A DNA stretch of 64,000 bases from M2408 sp040386975 (GTDB taxonomy: Bacteria > Bacteroidota > Bacteroidia > Flavobacteriales_D > Crocinitomicaceae), in the NCBI GenBank assembly GCA_040386975.1, contig JAZKEO010000024.1:1-64000 (forward strand), in the 5' to 3' direction. Positions 44,524 to 54,369 of this stretch are shown piece after piece. A model generated the notes under the pieces. That model saw only the letters and a list, made by a program, of their open reading frames with translations, was not told where the DNA came from and made no database searches. Position numbers and translations under genes: made by a program. Position 1 is the stretch's first letter, and each line of letters begins with the position of its first letter.

Positions 44524-45057
44524 TTAGTCAAACAAATCCATCTGTAAATCTTTACTTGGATTTTCAAGTTCAAGCAAAGACTTTTTTGCAGCTAAACCTC
44601 CCGCATAACCGACCAATTCGCCTGAACTTCCAATTATTCGGTGACATGGAACAATAATGGAATGTGCGTTCGCTCCATTTGCTGTTGCTACCGCTCGAAT
44701 GGCTTTTTCGTTGTTTAATTTTCGAGATAACTCCAGATACGAATTCGTTTTTCCGTAAGGGATTTTTACTAATTCTTCCCAAACTTGTTTCTGAAAATCT
44801 GTTCCGAGCAATAAAACTGGAATGTCAAATTCTTTTCTTTCGGCAGAAAAATATTCGTTCAATTGTTTCTTTGTATCAGAAATAACTTCACTTTCCTCTT
44901 CTTTAAAATCTAGATTTAGTGCTTTTTTGATTCGAGAATCAACAGCATCACGCATTTTTCGGTAACGCCAATCGCATAAAACCAATTCTTCCTTAAAAGA
45001 ACCAAGAATTAACTCTCCAAAAGGTGTTTTGAAATAAGAAATTGAAATGTGATTCAT
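44524..45057 (-). CDS. ogt: Methylated-DNA--[protein]-cysteine S-methyltransferase
   Basis: A suicide repair protein that moves the methyl group from O6-methylguanine to its own cysteine. The 177-residue length fits Ogt, without an AdaA part. The active site is VPCHRIIG with Cys138, followed by GYAGGLAAKKSLLELE. The DNA-binding helix region IPYGKTNSYLELSRKL (about 99-114) has the usual IPxGxTxSY form. It starts 14 nt after the stop of the PD-(D/E)XK gene, and with dnaE forms a likely three-gene unit of DNA replication and repair functions. Confidence 0.95.
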   Translation of the reverse strand: MNHISISYFKTPFGELILGSFKEELVLCDWRYRKMRDAVDSRIKKALNLDFKEEESEVISDTKKQLNEYFSAERKEFDIPVLLLGTDFQKQVWEELVKIPYGKTNSYLELSRKLNNEKAIRAVATANGANAHSIIVPCHRIIGSSGELVGYAGGLAAKKSLLELENPSKDLQMDLFD

Positions 45058-45071
45058 TTATTCCTTAATAA

Positions 45072-46355
45072 TTATATCAATTGCAGATTTTCAAAATTAT
45101 TATTTGCTGACTCATTAATTTCATCAATAATTTTACTCACAGCATTTTCCATGTTTGATTTATTTATAAGTGAAAAAGTGTTTTCAGAAGAAAAATCTGA
45201 AAAATTTATGTTTTCTAATTTTTCATTTTTGAATAATCCCCATTTATTTAAGGTCAAATTACCCCAAGATAATCTATCCATACTTGAGATATAAGCTCTG
45301 TCTCCATTTTTTAAATCGAATAATATACCATGATTTAAATTACTTTTGTTAAAATGAGTAATCTCAGTAATAGTCTTTTTAAATGGCTTATTCATTAAAT
45401 CTTTTTGAGCTTCATCATTAGGGTAAATTTCACTGATTTTATAACCTGAATTTTCAATTTGATGAACCAATTCTGTCCAAAACTCGTGTAATGTGTGCCA
45501 TTTAACATGTTTAAAGTTCTCAATAAGGTATTTCGAATCATCAATATTTTCGCTTACGATATTTTTTAAAAGAATTTTCTCATCATCTGGTATTTCATTA
45601 TGTGTCATTTTGTCTACAATTTTTAAGTAATGCTGAATAAATTCTTTGACTAATATTTTTTCCTTTGGTGTTTTTTCAATACATTCTTTTAGCCATTCTC
45701 TTATGTTATAATCGTAAGAAATGATGCTTTTATCATTCCAACTTTCGGGAATGTTTTTTAATATTTTGTTACTTACTTCATCAGGTGATTTCCCATTTGG
45801 TGAAAGATAGTAAACAAAAATATTTTCACACATTGTTTCTGGACAAGGGTTTCTATCTTTATCAAATCCTGTTTTTATTGTATGATAATAACGGTCTAAT
45901 TGCCCAATATAGCGTGTTTTTTTGAAATTAATACTTAAATCATTTTCACTTTTAACATCTTCGAAAGATTTGTGAATATGATTACTGTCATGAGCATCTA
46001 TTTTATTTTCAACAATTATAGCTTGACTTTTCGTCTTGTTAATAATCAAAATGTCTATAAATTTGTATTCTGATTTTTTTTCCTCATTTGGTAATACTTT
46101 AAAGTTCGATAAATCAAATTCCGTATTATCTAATTTTAAAACATTTTTCACAAACAAATCGCAATAAATTTGCTTCATTCCGTGTCCAGAAGTAGGAGAA
46201 AGAAGATAAGAAATCACACGAGAATGGAGTTTCTCCTCACGTTCGTTATGAAATATTGAAACTATATTAAATCTATCGCTTTCTCGTTTTTCATCATAAA
46301 TGCTTTTTAATTCACTTAATTCTTTAAATAGTTTCTCAATATTTAGTTTCTTCAT
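45072..46355 (-). CDS. PD-(D/E)XK nuclease family protein
   Basis: 427 residues matching the PDDEXK_4-type nucleases. EKLHSRVISYLLSPTSGHG (about 41-59) is the conserved N-terminal helix segment. The catalytic core is FIDILIIN with D101 and AIIVENKIDA with E116 and K118, followed by QLDRYYHTI. These residues bind the metal and cut phosphodiester bonds in the superfamily. Members are often scattered in defence or repair settings. Here the gene lies between dnaE (26 nt upstream) and ogt (14 nt downstream) on one strand, so a role linked to DNA repair is possible but unproven. Confidence 0.85.
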   Translation of the reverse strand: MKKLNIEKLFKELSELKSIYDEKRESDRFNIVSIFHNEREEKLHSRVISYLLSPTSGHGMKQIYCDLFVKNVLKLDNTEFDLSNFKVLPNEEKKSEYKFIDILIINKTKSQAIIVENKIDAHDSNHIHKSFEDVKSENDLSINFKKTRYIGQLDRYYHTIKTGFDKDRNPCPETMCENIFVYYLSPNGKSPDEVSNKILKNIPESWNDKSIISYDYNIREWLKECIEKTPKEKILVKEFIQHYLKIVDKMTHNEIPDDEKILLKNIVSENIDDSKYLIENFKHVKWHTLHEFWTELVHQIENSGYKISEIYPNDEAQKDLMNKPFKKTITEITHFNKSNLNHGILFDLKNGDRAYISSMDRLSWGNLTLNKWGLFKNEKLENINFSDFSSENTFSLINKSNMENAVSKIIDEINESANNNFENLQLI

Positions 46356-46381
46356 ATTGTGTATAATTTTAAAAAAAGCTT

Positions 46382-49300
46382 TTACATCAAGCTAAATTCC
46401 AAATCGAAATTCTTTAGCTGTTTCACAAAATCATTGTTCACATCAACACGCACCGTTTTTGATGGCATCGTAATCTCAATTCCATCTAAAGGATCAAAAA
46501 TGGTAAATCTCACTTTACAATTTCCAGCATTTGACAAGAACAAATTATTCAAATCGGCAATCATCAGTTGATTGATGCTTTTTGTTGAAACTTTCAAATC
46601 CAATAAACTTGCTCGTTTTTCTCTTAAATCATGTAACAAATCAATAGAATGAATCACAAATTCATATTCTTTTCGGTACGATGGTAATTCAAATTTCCCT
46701 TTGATGCAAACAAAATTATTGACCACAAAAAAATGTTTGAATTTCAAGTAATTTTCTCCAAAGAGGAATATTTTTGTTGAATCCGTATAATCTTCTAACA
46801 CTAATGTTCCAAAAGGTTGATTCTTCTTAGTCATACGGTGTTCGCATTCCGTTATAATTCCAGCGATGTAAACATCTTGATTTTTATATTCATTCGGATT
46901 ATTCAACATCGCCACATTTCCCGTACAAAAAGAATCTATTTCCAAACGAAAATCATCCAAAGGATGTCCAGAAATAAAGATTCCTACAACTTCCTTTTCG
47001 CGATTCAATTTATACATGGAAGTCCACTCGTCTGCTTTTGGAATTTCTGGTTCTAAAACTTCCGTTCCACTTGCTTCTCCGAATAAAGATGTTTGATCTG
47101 AATTTGCATTATCTTGGTAACTCGCACCAAATTTCATCGCATTTTCAAGAAACAATCTTCCGTTTAAATCTTCTTTGAAATATTGAGCACGATGTGTATT
47201 TCTAAACGAATCAAATCCTCCAGCCAAAGCCAAACTTTCGAAAGCACGTTTGTTACACAATCTCAAATTGATTCGTTTTGCCAAGTCAAAAATCGAAGTG
47301 AAATTTCCATTTTTTCGCTCTTCAATCATTGCATCAACTGGAGCAGAGCCTAAACCTTTGATTGCTCCCATTCCAAAACGAATCGCACCCGCTTTGTTTA
47401 CTGTAAACAAATATTGTGATTCGTTGACATCTGGACCTAAAACTGGTACGCCCATACGTTTACATTCTTCCATGAAAAACGAAACTTGCTTGATGTCGTT
47501 CATGTTGTTACTTAAAACCGAAGCCATATATTCGGCTGGGTAATTTGCTTTCAAAAATGCCGTCTGATAAGCAATCCAAGCGTAACAAGTTGAGTGAGAT
47601 TTGTTAAACGCGTATTCTGCAAAGGCTTCCCAATCTTTCCAAATTTTCTCTAGACTCGCTGCTTTATGTCCTTTTTTTGTACCATTTTCAATGAACAAAG
47701 GTTTCATTTTATCCAAAACGGCACGTTGCTTTTTACCCATTGCTTTTCTCAAAGTATCGGCTTCACCTTTGGTAAAATCAGCTAATTTTTGCGACAAAAG
47801 CATTACTTGCTCTTGGTAAACAGTAATTCCGTAAGTTTCCTTTAAATATTCTTCACAAGCGTCAACATCGTACACAATTTCCTCATCACCGTGTTTACGT
47901 TTAATGAAAGAAGGAATTTTTTCAATTGGTCCCGGACGATACAAGGCATTCATGGCTATTAAATCCGCAAAAACTGTCGGCTTCAATTCACGCATGTATT
48001 TTTGCATTCCAGCAGATTCATATTGGAAAATCCCTACCGTTTCTCCTCGTTGGAAAAGTTCGTAGGTTTTCACATCATCAATATCAAAGGTATCTGGATC
48101 TAATTCAATTCCTTTGGTTTCACGAACATTGTTTACCGCGTGTTTGATTAAGGTTAAAGTTTTTAAACCCAAGAAATCCATTTTCAACAAACCTGCTTCT
48201 TCGGCAACTGAATTGTCAAATTGTGTACAAAACATGTCCGAATCTTTCGCCAGAGCTACGGGAACGTAATTTGTAATGTCATCAGGCGTAATAATCACAC
48301 CACAAGCGTGAATACCCGTATTTCTTACAGAACCTTCTAAATTTATCGCTTGTTGTAAAACTTGTGCCTGTAAATCACTTCCTTCAGCAATTTGTTTTAA
48401 TTGCTTAACTTGATCAAAATCTTCGTGTTTGTTTTTAAGTTTGGCTAAAAGTCCAGCATCGTCTAAAGAAAACATTTTCCCCAACGAAATATCTGGAACC
48501 AATTTCGCAATCCGATCCGCTTCAAAAAGAGGTAAATCCATTGCTCTGGCAGTATCGCGAATTGACGACTTTGCCGCCATCGTACCGTAAGTAATGATTT
48601 GTGCTACTTGGTTTGAACCGTATTTTTCAATTACCCAATCAATCACTTTTCCACGACCTTCATCGTCAAAATCGATGTCGATATCGGGCATGGAAATACG
48701 ATCTGGATTTAAGAAACGCTCAAAAAGTAGGTCGTATTTTATTGGGTCAACATTGGTTATTTTTGTACAATAAGCAACTACTGAACCAGCAGCCGAACCA
48801 CGACCTGGACCAACTGAAACGCCCATATCACGTGCTGCATTACAAAAATCTTGCACAATCAAAAAATACCCAGGATAACCTGTTTTTTCAACCGTTGCTA
48901 ACTCAAAATCAATACGTTCGCGAATTTCATCCGTAATTTCTTCGTAACGTTTTTTCGCTCCTTCGTACGTTAAATGGCGTAAAAAATTATTTTCTCCTCG
49001 TTTTCCACCATCTATTTCATCTTGTGGATCCCGAAATTCTTCTGGAATATCAAAAGCTGGAAGCAACACTTCTCTTGCCAAAGGATATTGCTCAATTTTC
49101 GCTAAAATTTCGGAAACAGATTCAATAGCTTGTGGAACATCAGAAAACAAGTCTTTCATTTCTTCCGAAGACTTGAAATAATATTCTTCGTTATCCAATC
49201 CGTAACGGAATCCACGTCCACGACCTTTTGGCGTTGAAATCAATTCGCCATCTTTTACACACAACAAAACATCGTGTGAAATCGCATCAGATTTATTGAG

Positions 49301-50941
49301 GTAAAAAGTATTGTTTGTGGCGACTAATTTCACGTTGTGCGTTTCAGCAAAACGGAGTAAAGTTTCGTTGACACGGTTTTCATTTTCTTGACCGTGACGC
49401 ATCAACTCTAAGTAAAAATCTGATCCAAAAGTTTCTTTCCACCAAAGTAAAGCTTCTTCAGCCTGATTTTCACCGACATTTAAAATTAAACTCGCTATTT
49501 CACCGTAAATTCCACCCGATAAAACGATGACATCTTCCTTGTATTTCTCGACAATTTCCTTGTCAATTCTTGGAACATAATACGAACCATGTGTAAATGC
49601 CAAAGACGACATTTTAATCAAATTTTGGTAACCATTCTTGTTTTTGGCTAGCAAAACCATTTGATACCCATTATCTTTGTTTGTTTTATCTAAGTGATTT
49701 TTACACACATTAAATTCACAACCAATAATCGGTAAAATTTCTTTTTTATCGTATGTTTCGCCATTTTCTTCGGCTTCTTTTCGTTCTTCTTTTATTTTTT
49801 TGTTGTGAGCACCAACCGCTTTTTCGAAATGAAAAGCCGCCATCATGTTTCCAGTATCTGTTAAAGCAACTGCTGGCATGTTCAATTGAGCCGTTTTTTC
49901 AACCAAAGCTTTGATACTCGATGTTGATTGCAAAATGGAAAACTGCGAATGGTTATGTAAATGTGCAAAAGGAAATTTATCTAACTCATTTGCCGAAAGA
50001 CTTTGATTTCCTTGGATATTTTCAGCTCGTTTCTGCTTTTCACGCTCTTTAAGTTTCTCACTTTCAAGTTTTAAGTTCAAATGATATAAACCAATCAACT
50101 TAAAAGGCCTAGGATTTACTTCTTTAAATTTATGAAAATAAGCTAATTCCTGTTGAACTTCCTCTGGAGTAAAAACTTCCGTTCTGATTAACTCAAAAAA
50201 GCAACGTGTTGTCGCTTCCACATCGGCTGTTGCGTTGTGTGCTTCAGAAAAACTTTCTTCAAATAAGGCTTCGTGTAACTCACCTAAAGTTGGGAATTTT
50301 TGCTTTTTCATGGCTCCCAAAACCAAATCTCGTTGTTCTAAGGGAACATCTGTCCAAACTTTTCCTATCGAGCGAATCGCCTCAAAACCATTTGTTGCAG
50401 CATCAATTGTTGGTTTGAAAAAGCTACTTTCTTTCACTTCTACCCCATTTTCAAAAATAGGATCGTTGAATTTATTTTTTTTTGTCTCTTTTTTGTCTCC
50501 GTTTTTGTAGAACGAAGCAAAGGAAGTGATTTTCGCCGTTGTTTCGGTACAGGTATCCAAAACAGGCATTTCCTGAAGCGAATTTTGAAGTCCAAGTCGA
50601 TGAAACTCTGCTCCCATGATGTTTTTATCGAACTTGATGTTTTGTCCGACAACAAATTTTGCTTTTTGCAGCGCTTCGTTAAAAATCTTGGCAACCGTTT
50701 CTAAATCTTCTCCTAATTCTTTGGCAAGTTGGGTTGAAATTCCGTGAATTTTTTCTGCATCAAAAGGAATATCAAAATTATCTGGTTTGATGATAAAATC
50801 CTTCGCTTCAATCAATTCTCCCAAATCATCGTGCAATTGCCAAGCAATTTGTATCGCACGTGGCCAATTATCCGTGTGGGTATAATCTAAATTCCAATCC
50901 TTTGGAAGACCTGTTGTTTCGGTATCAAATATGATGTACAT
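46382..50941 (-). CDS. dnaE: DNA polymerase III alpha subunit with N-terminal DEDDh exonuclease domain
   Basis: 1519 residues, about 350 longer than E. coli DnaE. The N-terminus is a DnaQ-like proofreading domain (D6 and E8 in DTETTG, D105 in NIKFD, H235 and D240 in EAHNATAD) with an insert of about 75 residues before its last motif. From about residue 325 a PHP domain (FAHLHNHSQFSIL) is followed by the polymerase, with SVGPGRGSAAGS and the catalytic PDIDIDFDD. The C-terminal part holds helix-hairpin-helix and OB-fold regions (YIAGIITECEHR). Bacteroidota commonly carry this fused replicative polymerase. A -7 box TAACTTTG is at 50961-50968. Confidence 0.97.
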   Translation of the reverse strand: MYIIFDTETTGLPKDWNLDYTHTDNWPRAIQIAWQLHDDLGELIEAKDFIIKPDNFDIPFDAEKIHGISTQLAKELGEDLETVAKIFNEALQKAKFVVGQNIKFDKNIMGAEFHRLGLQNSLQEMPVLDTCTETTAKITSFASFYKNGDKKETKKNKFNDPIFENGVEVKESSFFKPTIDAATNGFEAIRSIGKVWTDVPLEQRDLVLGAMKKQKFPTLGELHEALFEESFSEAHNATADVEATTRCFFELIRTEVFTPEEVQQELAYFHKFKEVNPRPFKLIGLYHLNLKLESEKLKEREKQKRAENIQGNQSLSANELDKFPFAHLHNHSQFSILQSTSSIKALVEKTAQLNMPAVALTDTGNMMAAFHFEKAVGAHNKKIKEERKEAEENGETYDKKEILPIIGCEFNVCKNHLDKTNKDNGYQMVLLAKNKNGYQNLIKMSSLAFTHGSYYVPRIDKEIVEKYKEDVIVLSGGIYGEIASLILNVGENQAEEALLWWKETFGSDFYLELMRHGQENENRVNETLLRFAETHNVKLVATNNTFYLNKSDAISHDVLLCVKDGELISTPKGRGRGFRYGLDNEEYYFKSSEEMKDLFSDVPQAIESVSEILAKIEQYPLAREVLLPAFDIPEEFRDPQDEIDGGKRGENNFLRHLTYEGAKKRYEEITDEIRERIDFELATVEKTGYPGYFLIVQDFCNAARDMGVSVGPGRGSAAGSVVAYCTKITNVDPIKYDLLFERFLNPDRISMPDIDIDFDDEGRGKVIDWVIEKYGSNQVAQIITYGTMAAKSSIRDTARAMDLPLFEADRIAKLVPDISLGKMFSLDDAGLLAKLKNKHEDFDQVKQLKQIAEGSDLQAQVLQQAINLEGSVRNTGIHACGVIITPDDITNYVPVALAKDSDMFCTQFDNSVAEEAGLLKMDFLGLKTLTLIKHAVNNVRETKGIELDPDTFDIDDVKTYELFQRGETVGIFQYESAGMQKYMRELKPTVFADLIAMNALYRPGPIEKIPSFIKRKHGDEEIVYDVDACEEYLKETYGITVYQEQVMLLSQKLADFTKGEADTLRKAMGKKQRAVLDKMKPLFIENGTKKGHKAASLEKIWKDWEAFAEYAFNKSHSTCYAWIAYQTAFLKANYPAEYMASVLSNNMNDIKQVSFFMEECKRMGVPVLGPDVNESQYLFTVNKAGAIRFGMGAIKGLGSAPVDAMIEERKNGNFTSIFDLAKRINLRLCNKRAFESLALAGGFDSFRNTHRAQYFKEDLNGRLFLENAMKFGASYQDNANSDQTSLFGEASGTEVLEPEIPKADEWTSMYKLNREKEVVGIFISGHPLDDFRLEIDSFCTGNVAMLNNPNEYKNQDVYIAGIITECEHRMTKKNQPFGTLVLEDYTDSTKIFLFGENYLKFKHFFVVNNFVCIKGKFELPSYRKEYEFVIHSIDLLHDLREKRASLLDLKVSTKSINQLMIADLNNLFLSNAGNCKVRFTIFDPLDGIEITMPSKTVRVDVNNDFVKQLKNFDLEFSLM

Positions 50942-50960
50942 GCTGAAAAAATGAGAAGAC

Positions 50961-50968
50961 CAAAGTTA
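50961..50968 (-). promoter_or_regulatory. -7 box of dnaE
   Basis: TAACTTTG on the minus strand matches TAnnTTTG, 19 nt before the ATG. No clear -33 element. Confidence 0.5.
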
Positions 50969-51167
50969 CAAAAAAGTGATGGATTTTTGAGAAAAGTTTA
51001 TAGTATTTATTAACAGGTTTTGAAAAGGGATTATTTGGTGGAATTTGGATAAAAAATGGTATATTTGAAAAAATCTTGCATTACATTTTATCTTAAAGCA
51101 AGGCGAAAAGTTTGTATTAGCAATACTTAGTAGCTAGTAAAGAACGTTCTAAAACATAAAAAAAATC

Positions 51168-52115
51168 ATGAAATTAAAGAATCTTTTGCTTCTCACGATA
51201 GGAGCTATAATTACTAGCACTTCCTGTAAAAAAGTAGAATCTGAGCCAATTATTGCAACTGAATCGAAGCCTAACGGTGCACAATTGTCTAACTTTTTCA
51301 CTGAAAACATTACAGCTGCAAAACAAAACTTTACAATTAATGCATCATCTCCAGCTCTTATTACTGGTAATCAAGGTACTACACTACAATTTAGCACAAA
51401 CAGCTTTGAGGATGCTACTGGCAATTCTGTTAGTGGAAACATTAATGTAGAATTAATAGAGATTTATGAAAAAAAAGATATGTTATTTTTAAACAAGCAA
51501 ACACTTGGTGACAATAATGGGACTCTTTCGCCACTGATTTCAGGAGGAGAATTTAAAATAACTGCTTCACAGAATGGAAATGAAATAAGACTAAAACCAT
51601 CGTATAATTATAATGCAACTATTCAAGCACCTGCTGGAGTAAATCCCAATATGGATATCTTTTATCAAAATTCAGCTAATGATGACACTTTGACATGGAC
51701 ACAAGAAGACTCATCTTCTATTTCTATTATATCTGGTGTAAAATATAATGCCTACTTTGATTCATTAGAATGGGTAAACTGTGATTATTTTATGAACCAA
51801 GCAAACCCAACTTCAGTTTCAGTTAATGTTCCAAATGGATTCGATAATACTAATTGTGCCATATTTATTTCATTTGATGGATATAACAGCTTAACATCAA
51901 TTTACAATTACTCAAACGGTAATTTTAATACTGGGGACTATTACAGAATTCCAGAAGGATTATCTGTGCACTTTATCGCTCTAGCTTTCATAAACAACAT
52001 ACCTTATTCTGCCATTATTCCTGCAACAATCACTACAAATCATTTACAAATAATAAGTGCATTGACAGCCACTACCGAATCTCAACTTGCTACAGATATT
52101 CAAAACCTACCATAA
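51168..52115 (+). CDS. Lipoprotein of unknown function
   Basis: 315 residues. The lipobox STSC places the lipidated Cys at residue 20 (CKKVESEP). The segment SSPALITGNQGTTLQFSTNSF and GGEFKITASQNGNEIRLKP are beta-rich and typical of large flavobacterial lipoproteins with a propeptide-like or ZU5-like sandwich. A second half (about 170-315) has few cysteines and ends TESQLATDIQNLP. No enzyme motif. The long leader (about 100 nt) follows a -7 box TATATTTG at 51060-51067. Confidence 0.7.
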   Translation: MKLKNLLLLTIGAIITSTSCKKVESEPIIATESKPNGAQLSNFFTENITAAKQNFTINASSPALITGNQGTTLQFSTNSFEDATGNSVSGNINVELIEIYEKKDMLFLNKQTLGDNNGTLSPLISGGEFKITASQNGNEIRLKPSYNYNATIQAPAGVNPNMDIFYQNSANDDTLTWTQEDSSSISIISGVKYNAYFDSLEWVNCDYFMNQANPTSVSVNVPNGFDNTNCAIFISFDGYNSLTSIYNYSNGNFNTGDYYRIPEGLSVHFIALAFINNIPYSAIIPATITTNHLQIISALTATTESQLATDIQNLP

Positions 52116-52190
52116 GTTTTATTGAAATAGAGAAGTAAAACAACAAATTATCAACGTTGGCTATACAACTACAATCGTTAATAAAGCAAA

Positions 52191-52787
52191 ATGACCACCC
52201 CACAAACCTTAATCCTATTCCGCTTTTTATTAGCACCGATTATTGGGGCTTTAGCTTATTTTGTTGGAGAAAGTTCAAAAATGACAATTCTTGTTTTGAT
52301 GTATTTAGGTTTAATTTCTGACATTTTAGATGGAATTATCGCTCGAAAACAAAATACTGCGACCGAAAAACTAAGACGCTTGGATAGTCAAACAGACATG
52401 GTATTTTGGTTATCAATTGGCTTTGCAACTTGGTTTTTGTTTCCTGAATTGATAAATGGAAACCACATTTCCATAAAAATCATCTTAGCAATGGAAGTTC
52501 TGGTTTATTTAATAAGTTTTGTCAAATTCAAAAAGGAAACTTGCACTCATGCCTTTTTATCCAAAATTTGGGGTATCACACTTTTGATTGCCTTCACTTC
52601 CTTAATCGGTTTTAATCATGCGGGAATCCCCTTCCTGTTAGCGATCATTATGGGAATAATTTCTCATCTTGACAGAATATTAATTACACTAATATTACCA
52701 ACTTGGACACATGACATTCCAAGTGCGTATCACGCTTATTTGTATCGAAAAGGAAAAGTATTTAAAAAGAATAAATACTTTAATTGA
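52191..52787 (+). CDS. CDP-alcohol phosphatidyltransferase family membrane protein
   Basis: 198 residues, mostly hydrophobic with about six membrane helices. The signature D44xxD47G48xxA51R52-x8-G-x3-D65-x3-D69 is complete (SDILDGIIARK ... LDSQTD) except that the conserved glycine is Leu61. Family enzymes transfer a phosphoalcohol from a CDP-alcohol such as CDP-diacylglycerol. The four Asp residues that bind metals are all present, so it may still be active, but the Gly-to-Leu change is notable. The substrate cannot be told. It converges on the small secreted gene at 52796. Confidence 0.85.
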   Translation: MTTPQTLILFRFLLAPIIGALAYFVGESSKMTILVLMYLGLISDILDGIIARKQNTATEKLRRLDSQTDMVFWLSIGFATWFLFPELINGNHISIKIILAMEVLVYLISFVKFKKETCTHAFLSKIWGITLLIAFTSLIGFNHAGIPFLLAIIMGIISHLDRILITLILPTWTHDIPSAYHAYLYRKGKVFKKNKYFN

Positions 52788-52795
52788 ATTGAAAT

Positions 52796-53122
52796 TTATT
52801 TACAACCCGCGTCTTGACCTGCATCTTTTAATTCCCAAACTTTTACAATCATTGATTCATTACCTTCTGCAAGTAAAAACAAAGCATTATATTCTTCAAT
52901 TCGGTAACACATCATTTTATCTCCATGATGCAGATGTTCATCAACAGCATTTGCCGAAATACTAATTAAGTGATTATTACTAGGATTTCCGGGTGGAATG
53001 TGACATAAAGTAACTTTTTTATCTTCACTCTGTGCACTTAGAAGAACAAAAGTTAGCAAGCCTACTCCTATTACGCCTTTTACTAAGTTACTTAGCGTAA
53101 TTATTTGAATGTTTTTTTTCAT
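52796..53122 (-). CDS. Small secreted protein with CHIPPGNP motif
   Basis: 108 residues with a long signal-anchor (VKGVIGVGLLTFVLLSAQSE). The core VTLCHIPPGNPSNNHLISIS and AVDEHLHHGD is a short motif found in many secreted Bacteroidota proteins, with a Cys and three His that look suited to bind metal. After it is a unique acidic stretch and a final Cys (DAGQDAGCK). Function unknown. It stands alone, convergent with the CDP-alcohol transferase gene. Confidence 0.75.
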   Translation of the reverse strand: MKKNIQIITLSNLVKGVIGVGLLTFVLLSAQSEDKKVTLCHIPPGNPSNNHLISISANAVDEHLHHGDKMMCYRIEEYNALFLLAEGNESMIVKVWELKDAGQDAGCK

Positions 53123-53366
53123 GATAAGCAGAGATTAGTGTCCGATTAAATTACATATTTTTTAGATAAATAGCTATTTTTACCCGTTAAATTTTTTGTT
53201 AATAAACGTTAAAATCTAATCTAATCAATGTTATTAGGCATTCAAAAGCAAAACGACGACTTAAAAAGTCAAAAAAATTAAATGATATAAAACTCTAAAC
53301 TAAATTTGAATTTAATCTATTTATTCTCTATTTTTATTCTCTAAAATTTAAGCTAAAACCTAATTT

Positions 53367-53723
53367 ATGAAAAACATTGCACGAGTTTACAAAATGTCAT
53401 TTGCAAGTGTGTATCCTCTTTACATCACAAAAGTAGAGCGAAAAGGTCGTACAAAAGCAGAAGTTGATGAGCTTATTTTTTGGCTAACAGGATATGACGA
53501 ACAAACTCTCCAAGAGATTTTAGAAAACAAAACTGATTTTGAAACTTTTTTTGCTCAAGCACCACTGATGAATCCAAATGCATCAAAAATTACAGGTATG
53601 ATTTGTGGTTATCGCATTGAAGATATAGAAGACCCAATTATGAAGCAAGTTCGCTACTTAGATAAAATAATTGACGAATTAGCGAAAGGAAGACCTATGG
53701 AAAAGATAAAGCGCAGCTTTTGA
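53367..53723 (+). CDS. DUF2200 family protein
   Basis: 118 residues, the family length, starting with IARVYKMSFASVYPLYITK and containing KAEVDELIFWLTGYDEQTL, both highly conserved in DUF2200. It is a soluble cytoplasmic alpha-helical protein with no signal peptide. Function unknown in the family as far as I know. The gene is single, with an AT-rich region of about 240 nt upstream that shows no clear promoter box, and a repeat-rich spacer downstream. Confidence 0.92.
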   Translation: MKNIARVYKMSFASVYPLYITKVERKGRTKAEVDELIFWLTGYDEQTLQEILENKTDFETFFAQAPLMNPNASKITGMICGYRIEDIEDPIMKQVRYLDKIIDELAKGRPMEKIKRSF

Positions 53724-53883
53724 CCGCCGAAGGAAGCAGCGAAGCTAACGCTGAACATTAGTGAAAGCAAGTAAGTCTAAAAAAGTGAAAAGTTAAGAGT
53801 TAAGAGTGAAAAATGAAAAGTAAAAAAATAGTCTTAACATCTTAAAGTCCTAAACCGCGAAGCAGCAACGAAGTTAATCCTGA
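53724..53883. repeat. Intergenic repeat cluster
   Basis: A GC-richer segment CCGAAGGAAGCAGCGAAGC (from 53728) recurs in altered form as CCGCGAAGCAGCAACGAAG (53855-53873). Between them lies a purine-rich tract of degenerate heptamers (AGTTAAG, AGTGAAA; 53781-53826). It looks like a dispersed flavobacterial intergenic repeat. No coding potential. Confidence 0.5.
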
Positions 53884-53891
53884 TATCTAAT

Positions 53892-54227
53892 TTACTTCTT
53901 CTCTGATTCTTTTCTCATGAAAACAAGGTAAGACAAAATATCTTCCTCAGTTTTCGTATCCACAACCATTCCTTTTTTATTAATCATTCTCACCATGTTT
54001 GGAACAATTTTTCTCCATGCCTCTTCTGAATAAGCAGTTGGTTCTTGCAATTCATGACAACTCATACAATGTTGTTCGTATAAGTTTTTTCTACGGTTTA
54101 ATTCAACCAAACTATCATTTGGAACTTCAGCAACAACTTCAACAGTTACGGGAGTTGTTTTAGCCGTTTTTGTAGTATGGCAAGCTACCAAAAACACAGC
54201 AAAAGAAATATAGAGTATTTTTTTCAT
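53892..54227 (-). CDS. Cytochrome c family lipoprotein
   Basis: 111 residues. The lipobox VFLVAC gives a lipidated Cys16. A low-complexity Thr/Val linker leads to the heme-binding motif CMSCH (C54, C57, H58) in YEQHCMSCHELQEP. Candidate Met ligands are in NMVRMINKKGM. It is a small mono-heme domain held at the membrane, likely in electron transfer. The neighbours give no clue to its partner. It is divergent from the arsR-type gene, sharing a 142-nt spacer. Confidence 0.88.
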   Translation of the reverse strand: MKKILYISFAVFLVACHTTKTAKTTPVTVEVVAEVPNDSLVELNRRKNLYEQHCMSCHELQEPTAYSEEAWRKIVPNMVRMINKKGMVVDTKTEEDILSYLVFMRKESEKK

Positions 54228-54308
54228 GGGACTAAAATAATAAAAACTCGTTTACCGAGGTAAGTAAAATAAAAATATAACACTTTTATAACATTTTTTC
54301 AAAATAAA

Positions 54309-54353
54309 TTTGCGAAACCAAATAATTGCACATATATTTGCAACCATATAGTT
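54309..54353 (+). promoter_or_regulatory. Promoter and likely autoregulatory site of the ArsR-type gene
   Basis: TTTG (54309-54312), 20 nt, TATATTTG (54333-54340) make a good Bacteroidota promoter. The imperfect palindrome AACCATATAGTT (54342-54353) overlaps the expected start of transcription and resembles the CAACCAxxxGGTTG sites reported for ArsR regulators paired with SRPBCC proteins. Confidence 0.6.
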
Positions 54354-54369
54354 TCTAATTTAAATAATT

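Noticed and set aside
44570..44782. Reading frame inside ogt
   Set aside because: It is a frame shadow of the well-supported ogt gene.
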